Part shown: positions 1-5,118 of the stretch, in pieces
Layout of the letters: every line of letters starts with the position of its first letter
Position numbering within the stretch: position 1 is the stretch's first letter
NCBI GenBank assembly: GCA_900768725.1
Contig: CAAGDU010000049.1
Location: 1-5,118, forward strand
DNA: 5,118 bases
Source: Bacteroidales bacterium
Lineage (GTDB): Bacteria > Bacteroidota > Bacteroidia > Bacteroidales > Paludibacteraceae
Direction: 5' to 3'
Program-made: the position numbers and the translations under genes
Notes under the pieces: model-generated
What the model was told of the DNA's origin: nothing
The model's input: the letters and a program-made list of their open reading frames with translations, nothing else
The model's database searches: none

Positions 1-1
1 C

Positions 2-50
2 TAAACACTAAACACTAAACACTAAACACTAAACACTAAACTCTAAACAC
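2..50. repeat. Tandem heptamer array (TAAACAC)n upstream of ftsL
   Basis: Seven head-to-tail 7-bp units are visible. Six are exact TAAACAC and the sixth in order (37-43) is TAAACTC. The array begins at or before the left edge, so its full length is unknown. It ends 10 nt before the ftsL start, where the sequence becomes TAATCCCCCC. The units contain no G and seven is not a multiple of three, so this is not coding. Single copies of the same words lie before murE (TAAACAC, 2313-2319) and in the spacer before mraY (TAAACTC, 3968-3974). No function can be read from the sequence. Confidence 0.93.
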
Positions 51-60
51 TAATCCCCCC

Positions 61-369
61 ATGAGCATAAAAGATATACAGAGTTGGCTTAACGGAGAGA
101 AACTGCGAAGCGAGAAAATGAAGAAGCAGTATCCGTTGCTCCTGCTGATAGCAGGCTTGGTCTTCTTGTATATCCTCGCGGGCTATGGTGCCGCCAAGCA
201 GCAACATTGGCTTACCGACCTGAAAAAAGAAATGCTGGATACCAAGTACGAGTATATGACTATCAGCGCAGAGTTGGTCAAGACCACCCGCCAATCGCAG
301 GTAGCCGCTGAACTGGAGCAGCGCGGCAGCCGAATCAAAGAGAACACCACTCCACCCGTGAAACTATAA
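61..369 (+). CDS. ftsL: Cell division protein FtsL (Bacteroidota type)
   Basis: This is a 102-residue bitopic membrane protein. It has a short basic cytoplasmic N-terminus (residues 1-23), one hydrophobic segment (about 24-43) and a charged extracytoplasmic part (about 45-102) that looks like a short coiled coil. The C-terminal pattern with TISAELVKTTRQSQV and a terminal KENTTPPVKL resembles the FtsL-like proteins found just before ftsI in Bacteroidota. FtsL-family proteins join the divisome, pair with DivIC/FtsB-like partners and help activate the FtsW-FtsI septal synthase; that role is inferred from family and position. ATG 61 is preferred because it follows TAATCCCCCC, like the leaders of ftsI and mraY. 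ATG 118 (Met20) is a possible alternative, but it would remove most of the cytoplasmic tail. No Shine-Dalgarno sequence is visible. ftsI starts 81 nt downstream on the same strand. Confidence 0.87.
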   Translation: MSIKDIQSWLNGEKLRSEKMKKQYPLLLLIAGLVFLYILAGYGAAKQQHWLTDLKKEMLDTKYEYMTISAELVKTTRQSQVAAELEQRGSRIKENTTPPVKL

Positions 370-450
370 TTTGAAAATGAACAATTTGAAAAATTATTAG
401 CCCGAATGGCAATTGTAAAATTATAAATTGTCAAATTGTCCAATTCCCCC
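370..450. repeat. AT-rich spacer of AATTTG/AAATTG words between ftsL and ftsI
   Basis: This 81-nt spacer is made of related short words. AAATTGTC occurs twice in tandem at 425-432 and 433-440, and ACAATTTGA (381-389) is an exact inverted copy of TCAAATTGT (431-439). CAATTGT occurs at 410-416 and CAATT at 441-445. The inverted copies could pair across about 41 nt, but the stem is AT-only apart from two pairs and would be weak. I see no convincing Bacteroidota promoter (TTTG with TAnnTTTG at the usual spacing) and no gene. The tract resembles low-complexity intergenic filler and differs in composition from the flanking genes. Confidence 0.75.
442..450 (+). promoter_or_regulatory. AATTCCCCC leader that fixes the ftsI start
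   Basis: AATTCCCCC abuts ATG 451. The ftsL start is preceded by AATCCCCCC (52-60) and the mraY start by AATCCC (4024-4029). The shared leader favours ATG 451 over the in-frame TTG at 436, which lies inside the AAATTGTC repeat. There is no purine-rich Shine-Dalgarno sequence at any of the three. Whether the C run affects translation is unknown. Confidence 0.45.
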
Positions 451-2265
451 ATGTCCGAGGAGCAACGAAATATCATCCTGCGCTTTGCGATAATCTTTAT
501 TGTGATTGTCGTAGGGTTTGCCTTGGTGGTGGGGAAGATATTCTATATCCAGACCATCGAGCGGGATGAGTGGCTCAAGATAGCGGAGAAGCAGGAGCCC
601 GTATTGCGCCCCATCCCCGCCACGCGCGGCAATATCCTCGACTGCAACGGAGCACTGCTGGCAAGCAGCATGCCGCAGTATTTTGTTTATATGGACACCA
701 AAGCCGAGGCACTCCACGTGAAGAACGGCAAACTCTTCAAGACACATATCGACTCGCTGGCAGCAGGCTTGAGCCAAGTAACCGGTGAGCGCACGGCAGA
801 AGAATACAAACGACTGATTGTCAGCGGTTACAACAGAGGCGATCGGCGGCTGCGACTGTGCGACAAACGAATTAACTACCTGCAAAAACGGCAGTTGGAG
901 AACATTGAACTTATCCAATTAGGGCAATACAAGAGCGGTATCATCTTCGAGGCGCAACACAAGCGTATCAAACCCTTCGGCTCGCTCGCCAGCCGCACTA
1001 TAGGCAGTATCTACGGCGATGGCGGCTACGGCAACGCGGGGTTGGAAATGGCGTTTGAGGACGAACTGAAAGGCGAAGAGGGACTGAGTGCACGCCAGCG
1101 TATCGGCGGCAGGACGGAGAACGTAACCATCCGCGAAGCGCAAGACGGCTACGACATACGCACCACTATCGACGCCAACCTCCAAGACATAGTGGAGAAA
1201 GCCCTCAGAGGACCGCTGGAGCAGTACCAAGCCGAGTGGGGTTGCTGCATACTCATGGAGGTGCATAGCGGAGAAATAAAAGCCATCTCCAACCTCGACC
1301 GCGCCGACGACGGCAACTACTACGAGATGCAGAACCATGCTGTCAACCGCGTGGAGCCCGGCTCAACCTTCAAGCCCATCGCCATGATGGTAGCGCTCGA
1401 CGACGGTAAGGTGGACATCGACGACACCGTGAGCGTTTGCCGAGGCGCATGGAAGTACCTGAGTTCCAAGCACGTGGACGCCCACCAGATGGATACCGTG
1501 CTAACCATGCGCCAAGCCATCGCCGCATCCAGCAACATCGCCATGGCAAAGACCATCACCCGAGCCTACGAGGGCAGCGCAAAGAAGTTCGTCAATCGCA
1601 TCAAGCGCACGGGGCTGATGGACAGCGTCTATTGCGAAATCCCGGGTGCACAGCGCGTGCGCATCGATGTGCCCAAAGATACGGTAACCCTAAGCAAGAT
1701 GGCATACGGCTACTCGGTGGAGTTGAGCCCCATGCAAATCGTGATGTTCTACAACGCCATCGCCAACGATGGCAAGATGGTGCGCCCCATGCTCGTCAAG
1801 CAGATAGAGCAGGACGGCGATGTCGTGCGCAAGTTCAGCACCGAGGTGGTAAAAAGCAGTATCTGCTCCGAATCGACCTTGGAGGATATTCGCGGCGCGT
1901 TGCACGATGTGGTGTGGGACAACAACCTCGGCACCGCCTCCGTGCGCAGATGGAAAGGGCATTACCTCGGACGCAAAGCCCAAAGCGACCTCGTACACAT
2001 AGCAGGCAAGACGGGCACCGCCCAACTCTACATAAAAGGCTACCAGACCACGCGCCACCGCATCACCTTCGTGGGCTATTTCCCGGAGGAAGACCCACAA
2101 TACACCTGCATCTGCATGATAAACGACCCCAAACTATACCCCCAATACGATGCCGGCTACGACTGCGGACGCACCGTGCGCACCATCGCCGAAAAGACCA
2201 TGGCATACAAAGGCTGCTACGAAATACAAAAAGACGGCACGCTGCAACTAAACATCAAAAAATAA
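451..2265 (+). CDS. ftsI: Septal peptidoglycan transpeptidase FtsI (class B PBP)
   Basis: This 604-residue class B penicillin-binding protein cross-links peptidoglycan stem peptides at the division septum. It is anchored by one N-terminal membrane segment (about 9-28) with the rest outside the inner membrane. The dimerisation/pedestal domain starts with the ATRGNILD motif (57-64). The transpeptidase domain has all three active-site motifs: S305-T-F-K308 (Ser305 nucleophile), S360-S-N362 and K520-T-G522. An in-frame TTG at 436 would add five residues, but ATG 451 with its AATTCCCCC leader is the better start. The protein stops about 80 residues after KTG, so there is no room for the C-terminal PASTA domain that I recall in Bacteroides FtsI/SpoVD-like proteins of about 700 residues. 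The motif after ATRGNILD reads DCNG where DRNG is usual. Eleven cysteines are present, all beyond the membrane segment. A general elongation PBP2 is less likely given the ftsL-ftsI-murE context. Confidence 0.93.
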   Translation: MSEEQRNIILRFAIIFIVIVVGFALVVGKIFYIQTIERDEWLKIAEKQEPVLRPIPATRGNILDCNGALLASSMPQYFVYMDTKAEALHVKNGKLFKTHIDSLAAGLSQVTGERTAEEYKRLIVSGYNRGDRRLRLCDKRINYLQKRQLENIELIQLGQYKSGIIFEAQHKRIKPFGSLASRTIGSIYGDGGYGNAGLEMAFEDELKGEEGLSARQRIGGRTENVTIREAQDGYDIRTTIDANLQDIVEKALRGPLEQYQAEWGCCILMEVHSGEIKAISNLDRADDGNYYEMQNHAVNRVEPGSTFKPIAMMVALDDGKVDIDDTVSVCRGAWKYLSSKHVDAHQMDTVLTMRQAIAASSNIAMAKTITRAYEGSAKKFVNRIKRTGLMDSVYCEIPGAQRVRIDVPKDTVTLSKMAYGYSVELSPMQIVMFYNAIANDGKMVRPMLVKQIEQDGDVVRKFSTEVVKSSICSESTLEDIRGALHDVVWDNNLGTASVRRWKGHYLGRKAQSDLVHIAGKTGTAQLYIKGYQTTRHRITFVGYFPEEDPQYTCICMINDPKLYPQYDAGYDCGRTVRTIAEKTMAYKGCYEIQKDGTLQLNIKK

Positions 2266-2274
2266 CTAACTACT

Positions 2275-2301
2275 GGGGACGCCCCGATGTGTCGCGGGCG
2301 G
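2275..2301. other. Two mutually exclusive GC hairpins in the ftsI-murE spacer
   Basis: GGGG (2275-2278) can pair with CCCC (2282-2285) around a 3-nt loop. Alternatively, CGCCCCGA (2280-2287) can pair with TCGCGGGCG (2292-2300) as eight base pairs with one bulged C (2295) and a TGTG loop. Both use the same C run, so only one can form at a time. No T run follows, so this is not a standard intrinsic terminator. It occupies about half of the 55-nt spacer and could be a degenerate dispersed palindrome or an mRNA stability/processing element. Confidence 0.55.
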
Positions 2302-2312
2302 TAACCTACCAC

Positions 2313-2319
2313 TAAACAC
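2313..2319. repeat. Single TAAACAC heptamer next to the murE start
   Basis: One exact copy of the unit that forms the 2-50 array lies one base before the murE ATG (2321), in the context ACTAAACACTATG. Unlike the other three genes, murE has no AATCCC leader; this heptamer occupies the equivalent place. One chance heptamer match would mean little alone, but its position beside a start codon makes it worth recording. Confidence 0.5.
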
Positions 2320-2320
2320 T

Positions 2321-3772
2321 ATGATACTGAATAACTTACTAAGCGTTCTCTCCCCATTGCGCGTAATCGGGGACACCGACAAAGACATCACCGCCATACA
2401 GTTCGACTCCCGCAAGGTAGAGGCGGGCAACCTCTTCGTCGCCCAAGCCGGCACAGCGGTGGACGGGCATCAATTCATCGCCTCCTGCGTAGAGAAAGGC
2501 GCCGCCGCCATCGTGCTGAGCAACGAGGCATACCTGCCAACTGACGCAGGCAACACCACCTACATCTTGGTAGAGAACACCGACAGCGCCCTCGGGTTGC
2601 TCGCAGGCGCATGGTACGGCAACCCCTCGCAGGCACTCACCCTCGTCGGCGTAACGGGCACCAACGGCAAGACCACCATCGCCACACTCCTATATAAATT
2701 AGTACGCGCGATGGGCTACAAGGCAGGACTGCTCTCCACCGTCTGCAACTACATCGACGACGAGCCCGTACCCGCCACCCACACCACGCCCGACGCCCTC
2801 GAACTGAACCGTCTGCTGCGCCGCATGCTGAACGCGGGCTGCCGATACGCCTTCATGGAGGTCAGCAGCCACGCCATCGCGCAGGAGCGTATCGCGGGGC
2901 TCGACTACGACGGCGCGCTCTTCACCAACCTCACGCGCGACCACATCGACTACCACAAGACCTTCGACAACTACCGCGACACCAAGAAACGCCTCTTCGA
3001 CAGCCTCAAGTCCGAAGCCTTCGTCGTAACCAACCGAGACGACAAGAACGGCTTGGTCATGACCCAGAACACCCGCGCCCGTGTACACACTTATTCCACC
3101 CGCGCTGTGGCTGACTTCCACGCGCAGATACTCGAAGAAGGATTCGACGGTATGCTGCTGAATATCAACGGTCAAGAGGTCTTCGTGCCGCTCGTCGGAC
3201 GCTTCAATGTCTCCAACCTGCTCTGTATCTACGGCGCCGCCCTCTGCCTCGGTTTCGAGCCGACGGAGGTACTCCGTATCCTCTCCACGCTCCACGCGGT
3301 GAACGGGCGCTTCGAGACCATCCGCAGTCCCAAAGGCTGGACGGCTATCGTTGATTACGCCCACACCCCCGACGCCGTGGACAACGTCATCCAGACTATC
3401 AACGAAATCAAGAAGAAAGGTGCCAAACTCATCACTGTCGTCGGCTGTGGCGGCAACCGCGACAAGGGCAAGCGACCCATGATGGCAGCCATCGCCAAAC
3501 ACGGCTCCGAGCAACTCATCCTCACCTCCGACAACCCCCGCGACGAAGAGCCGGCGGACATCCTCCGCGACATGGCGGCAGGGCTCACCGAGGACGAACA
3601 GCGCAGCACCCTCATCATCGAAGACCGCGAGAGCGCCATCCACACCGCTTGCACCCTCGCGCAGCAGGATGATGTCATCCTCATCGCAGGCAAAGGACAC
3701 GAAGACTACCAGATAATAAAAGGTGTCAAACACCATTTCGACGACCACGAAGTCGTGAAGAAATACTGCTGA
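2321..3772 (+). CDS. murE: UDP-MurNAc-tripeptide synthetase MurE, predicted meso-DAP-adding
   Basis: This 483-residue cytoplasmic Mur ligase uses ATP to add the third stem-peptide residue to UDP-MurNAc-L-Ala-D-Glu. The length is normal for the family. The N-terminal uridine-nucleotide domain covers about 1-95. The central ATPase domain has the P-loop GVTGTNGKTT (110-119), the substrate-binding TTPD (155-158) and an EVSSHA block. It also has a DTKKRLF block whose first lysine (Lys222) aligns with the carbamylated lysine of MurE. The C-terminal domain begins near the NGRFE and DYAHTPDA (345-352) motifs and carries D404-N-P-R407 and GKGHEDY (457-463). DNPR is the known signature for meso-diaminopimelate as substrate, as opposed to L-lysine enzymes. 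ATG 2321 gives the expected N-terminus. There is no Shine-Dalgarno sequence; the spacer from ftsI is 55 nt. Codons ending in C are heavily preferred, which leaves long stop-free frames on the opposite strand. Confidence 0.97.
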   Translation: MILNNLLSVLSPLRVIGDTDKDITAIQFDSRKVEAGNLFVAQAGTAVDGHQFIASCVEKGAAAIVLSNEAYLPTDAGNTTYILVENTDSALGLLAGAWYGNPSQALTLVGVTGTNGKTTIATLLYKLVRAMGYKAGLLSTVCNYIDDEPVPATHTTPDALELNRLLRRMLNAGCRYAFMEVSSHAIAQERIAGLDYDGALFTNLTRDHIDYHKTFDNYRDTKKRLFDSLKSEAFVVTNRDDKNGLVMTQNTRARVHTYSTRAVADFHAQILEEGFDGMLLNINGQEVFVPLVGRFNVSNLLCIYGAALCLGFEPTEVLRILSTLHAVNGRFETIRSPKGWTAIVDYAHTPDAVDNVIQTINEIKKKGAKLITVVGCGGNRDKGKRPMMAAIAKHGSEQLILTSDNPRDEEPADILRDMAAGLTEDEQRSTLIIEDRESAIHTACTLAQQDDVILIAGKGHEDYQIIKGVKHHFDDHEVVKKYC

Positions 3773-3844
3773 TCCCTGCTCGCCGTCCCTGCCGTCCCCT
3801 CGCTTATCGTTCCCCGACAGTCCTCAGTCCTCTCCGAGACCACA
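3773..3844. other. Gene-free pyrimidine-rich stretch after murE
   Basis: This first part of the 257-nt murE-mraY spacer is rich in C and T on the + strand. GCCGTCCC occurs twice (3782-3789 and 3791-3798), and GTCCTC is also repeated near 3820-3832. Read on the other strand, GCCGT becomes ACGGC, the core of the 11-bp array that follows, so the two parts carry inverted copies of the same 5-mer. I see no open frame of credible composition, no tRNA and no T-tailed terminator here. Confidence 0.6.
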
Positions 3845-3943
3845 AGCCGGCAATTACGGTAAAAAGACGGCAACGAGACGGCAACGACACGGCAACGAGA
3901 CGGCAAAAGAAGCAGAGAATACCGCAACTCGACCGCAACTCGG
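3845..3943. repeat. 11-bp-period array, consensus ACGGCAACGAG
   Basis: The stretch divides into nine consecutive 11-mers without a gap. Units 3-6 (3867-3910) are near-identical ACGGCAACGAG/ACGGCAACGAC forms, the last ending in AAAAGA. Units 8 and 9 (3922-3943) are CCGCAACTCGA and CCGCAACTCGG. Units 1, 2 and 7 are diverged (for example ACGGTAAAAAG at 3856-3866) but keep the register. A period of 11 is not a multiple of three, so no single protein repeat is encoded, and the spacing is close to one helical turn. Function is unknown; it may be slippage-generated filler or a phased set of protein-binding sites. Confidence 0.8.
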
Positions 3944-3967
3944 TAACAAATCAATAACAATAACCTC

Positions 3968-3974
3968 TAAACTC
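3968..3974. repeat. Single TAAACTC heptamer in the mraY leader
   Basis: This is identical to the variant sixth unit of the 2-50 array (37-43) and lies 55 nt before the mraY ATG, in an A/C-rich stretch between the 11-bp array and the hairpin. The match is short and could be chance. Confidence 0.35.
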
Positions 3975-3988
3975 ACAGCACCCAAACT

Positions 3989-4007
3989 CCCTCCCTCGTA
4001 GGGAGGG
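3989..4007. repeat. Perfect GC inverted repeat upstream of mraY
   Basis: CCCTCCCT (3989-3996) pairs exactly with AGGGAGGG (4000-4007) around a CGT loop, giving an 8-bp stem with a possible additional T-G pair (3988/4008). No T run follows and the next gene starts 22 nt later, so a classical terminator is unlikely. From memory, similar CCCTCCC...GGGAGGGG elements are scattered between genes in Bacteroidales genomes; I could not check this. The right arm is shared with the G-quadruplex motif at 4001-4017. Confidence 0.8.
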
Positions 4008-4017
4008 GCGGGGAGGG
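4001..4017 (+). promoter_or_regulatory. G-quadruplex motif in the mraY 5' leader
   Basis: Four G runs (3, 4, 4 and 3 bases) are separated by single bases A, C and A, which is a textbook four-tract motif with 1-nt loops. It lies on the coding strand, so it would also be present in mRNA, and ends 12 nt before the mraY ATG. Its first two runs are the right arm of the hairpin at 3989-4007, so hairpin and quadruplex cannot form together. GGAGG at 4012-4016 could resemble a Shine-Dalgarno sequence but sits 13 nt from the ATG, somewhat too far. Folding in the cell is inference. Confidence 0.6.
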
Positions 4018-4029
4018 TCCTTTAATCCC

Positions 4030-5118
4030 ATGCTCTACTCCCTATTCGAACTCCTCCCCGAATTCCCGGGCTCGCGACTGATGACCTACATATCCTTCCG
4101 CGCCATCGTCGCGGCGGTGCTTGCCCTCCTCATCAGTATCTATTTCGGCAAGTACTTCATCGCCCTCATGAAGCGCAAGCACATCAGCGAGGTGCAACGC
4201 GACGAGAAGACCGACCCCTTCAACGTCGCCAAGAAAGGCGTACCCACTATGGGCGGTATCGTCATCATTATCAGTATCTTACTGCCCGTCCTCCTCATCG
4301 GCAACCTGAGTAACATCTACCTCCTGCTCATGCTCATCACCACCCTCATCCTCGGGGCACTGGGCTTTGCCGACGACTACATCAAAACCTTCCGCCGCAA
4401 CAAAGACGGGCTCAATGGTTGGGTCAAAATCGCAGGGCAGGTCTTGCTCGGGCTCATCGTCGGACTCACCCTCCGCTACAGCCCTGTAACCACCATGAAC
4501 GAGCAGGTCTCCACCCGCACGGAGAACAACATCACCATCGTCGAGAAGTCTCCCGCCGTCAAGTCCACGCAGACCACCATCCCCTTCGTCAAGCACCACA
4601 ACTGCAACTACGCCGACCTCTTCTCCTTCCTCGGCAGCGAGAACAAGTACCGCGCCGGCTGGATATTCTTCGTGCTCTTGACCGTCCTCGTGGTCGCTGC
4701 CGTGAGCAACGGTGCCAACCTCAATGATGGCATGGACGGCATGTGCGCAGGCAATTCTGCCATCATCGGTGCGGCGCTCATTGCACTCGCCTACATCAGC
4801 GGCAGTTGCGTCTGGGCGGACTATTTCGATGTGATGTACATCCCGGGCAGCGAAGAGTTGGTTGTTTTCCTCGCCTCCTTTGTAGGCGCATTGGTAGGCT
4901 TCCTCTGGTACAACGGCTTCCCCGCACAAATCTTCATGGGCGACACGGGCAGCCTCACCATCGGCGGTATCATCGGCGTCTGTGCCGTACTGATTCACAA
5001 GGAGTTACTACTCCCCATCCTCTGTGGAGTCTTCCTCATGGAGAGCGTATCCGTCATCTTGCAGACGCAGGTCTATAAGTTTGCCAAGCGCCGCGGCAAG
5101 CATGTCCGCGTCTGGAAG
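4030..5118 (+). CDS. mraY: Phospho-MurNAc-pentapeptide transferase MraY, 3' end missing
   Basis: There are 363 codons without a stop from ATG 4030 to the window edge. MraY is a polytopic inner-membrane enzyme that transfers phospho-MurNAc-pentapeptide from UDP to undecaprenyl phosphate, forming lipid I. The N-terminus MLYSLFELLPEFPG and the KKGVPTMGG block are typical. Catalytic landmarks are D115-D116 in GFADDYIK, N230-L-N-D233-G-M-D236-G and F-M-G-D305-T-G-S. A hydrophilic insert (about 152-200, with KSTQTTIPF) before the DLFSF segment is a feature I associate with Bacteroidota MraY of about 420 residues. The sequence ends at GKHVRVWK, just before the expected PIH-D/H-H histidine motif, so roughly 50-60 residues lie outside. 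ATG 4081 (Met18) is in frame but would drop the conserved N-terminus. The NLTDGLDGL core reads NLNDGMDGM here. The AATCCC leader matches ftsL and ftsI. Confidence 0.96.
   Translation, partial: MLYSLFELLPEFPGSRLMTYISFRAIVAAVLALLISIYFGKYFIALMKRKHISEVQRDEKTDPFNVAKKGVPTMGGIVIIISILLPVLLIGNLSNIYLLLMLITTLILGALGFADDYIKTFRRNKDGLNGWVKIAGQVLLGLIVGLTLRYSPVTTMNEQVSTRTENNITIVEKSPAVKSTQTTIPFVKHHNCNYADLFSFLGSENKYRAGWIFFVLLTVLVVAAVSNGANLNDGMDGMCAGNSAIIGAALIALAYISGSCVWADYFDVMYIPGSEELVVFLASFVGALVGFLWYNGFPAQIFMGDTGSLTIGGIIGVCAVLIHKELLLPILCGVFLMESVSVILQTQVYKFAKRRGKHVRVWK

Noticed and set aside
2..50. Telomere-like repeat or contig-end artefact
   Set aside because: TAAACAC superficially resembles CCCTAAA-type telomere units, but it differs, is short, and continues straight into a bacterial cell-division gene.
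364..376. Bacteroidota -7 promoter box near TAATTTG
   Set aside because: It lacks one base of TAnnTTTG spacing and has no TTTG at the -33 position, so it is not supportable.
436..450. TTG 436 as the ftsI start
   Set aside because: It lies inside the AAATTGTC repeat; ATG 451 has the same leader as ftsL and mraY and gives a normal N-terminus.
1437..2315. A 292-codon + strand frame overlapping ftsI in another phase
   Set aside because: The product is extremely rich in Arg, His and Pro, typical of a shifted reading of GC-rich coding sequence; the SxN and KTG motifs belong to the ftsI frame.
2699..3748. A 349-codon open frame on the - strand opposite murE
   Set aside because: murE is certain on the + strand. 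The antisense frame is a by-product of C-ending codons and yields a Val/Glu/Asp/Gly-rich product with no recognisable domain.
3845..3943. CRISPR array
   Set aside because: Units are 11 bp and contiguous, with no spacers and no cas genes nearby.
3706..3960. A small - strand frame covering the murE end and the 11-bp array
   Set aside because: Its middle is just the translated repeat, it overlaps murE, and it has no supporting start context or domain.
3989..4017. Rho-independent terminator after murE
   Set aside because: The stem is strong, but it is followed by G runs and not T residues, and it lies 22 nt from the mraY start, far from the murE stop.
4279..4998. A 239-codon open frame on the - strand opposite mraY
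   Set aside because: It covers clear MraY catalytic motifs on the + strand, and its product is acidic, low in hydrophobic pattern and unrecognisable.

Overview
The window is a piece of a division and cell-wall (dcw) cluster, very probably from a member of the Bacteroidota, most likely an uncultured Bacteroidales. All genes lie on the + strand in the order ftsL, ftsI, murE, mraY, with mraY cut by the right edge. This matches the known Bacteroidota order (mraZ, mraW, ftsL, ftsI, murE, mraY, murD, ftsW, murG, murC and so on). Other pointers are the Bacteroidota-type FtsL, the extra hydrophilic segment inside MraY, and the absence of Shine-Dalgarno sequences at well-spaced positions. The genus is not resolved.

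Layout: 2-50 is a heptamer tandem array that runs off the left edge. ftsL is at 61-369. An 81-nt AT-rich spacer is built from AATTTG/AAATTG words. ftsI is at 451-2265. A 55-nt spacer holds two overlapping GC hairpins and one isolated heptamer. murE is at 2321-3772. A 257-nt gene-free spacer holds a pyrimidine-rich stretch, an approximately 99-bp array with an 11-bp period, and a GC hairpin overlapping a four-run G-quadruplex motif 12 nt before mraY. mraY runs from 4030 to 5118 with its 3' end missing.

The four proteins act on one pathway. MurE adds the third stem-peptide residue (predicted meso-diaminopimelate) to UDP-MurNAc-dipeptide in the cytoplasm. MraY transfers phospho-MurNAc-pentapeptide to undecaprenyl phosphate at the membrane. 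FtsI cross-links septal peptidoglycan outside the membrane. FtsL is a bitopic divisome protein expected to help activate FtsI with FtsW.

The coding content is ordinary core biology, and I see no hidden new gene system. The unusual part is the spacers: each is filled with a different low-complexity or hairpin-forming element, and three of the four starts share an AAT(T)C-run directly before ATG. The transferase gene order is conventional, but FtsI appears to lack a C-terminal PASTA domain and is rich in cysteine.
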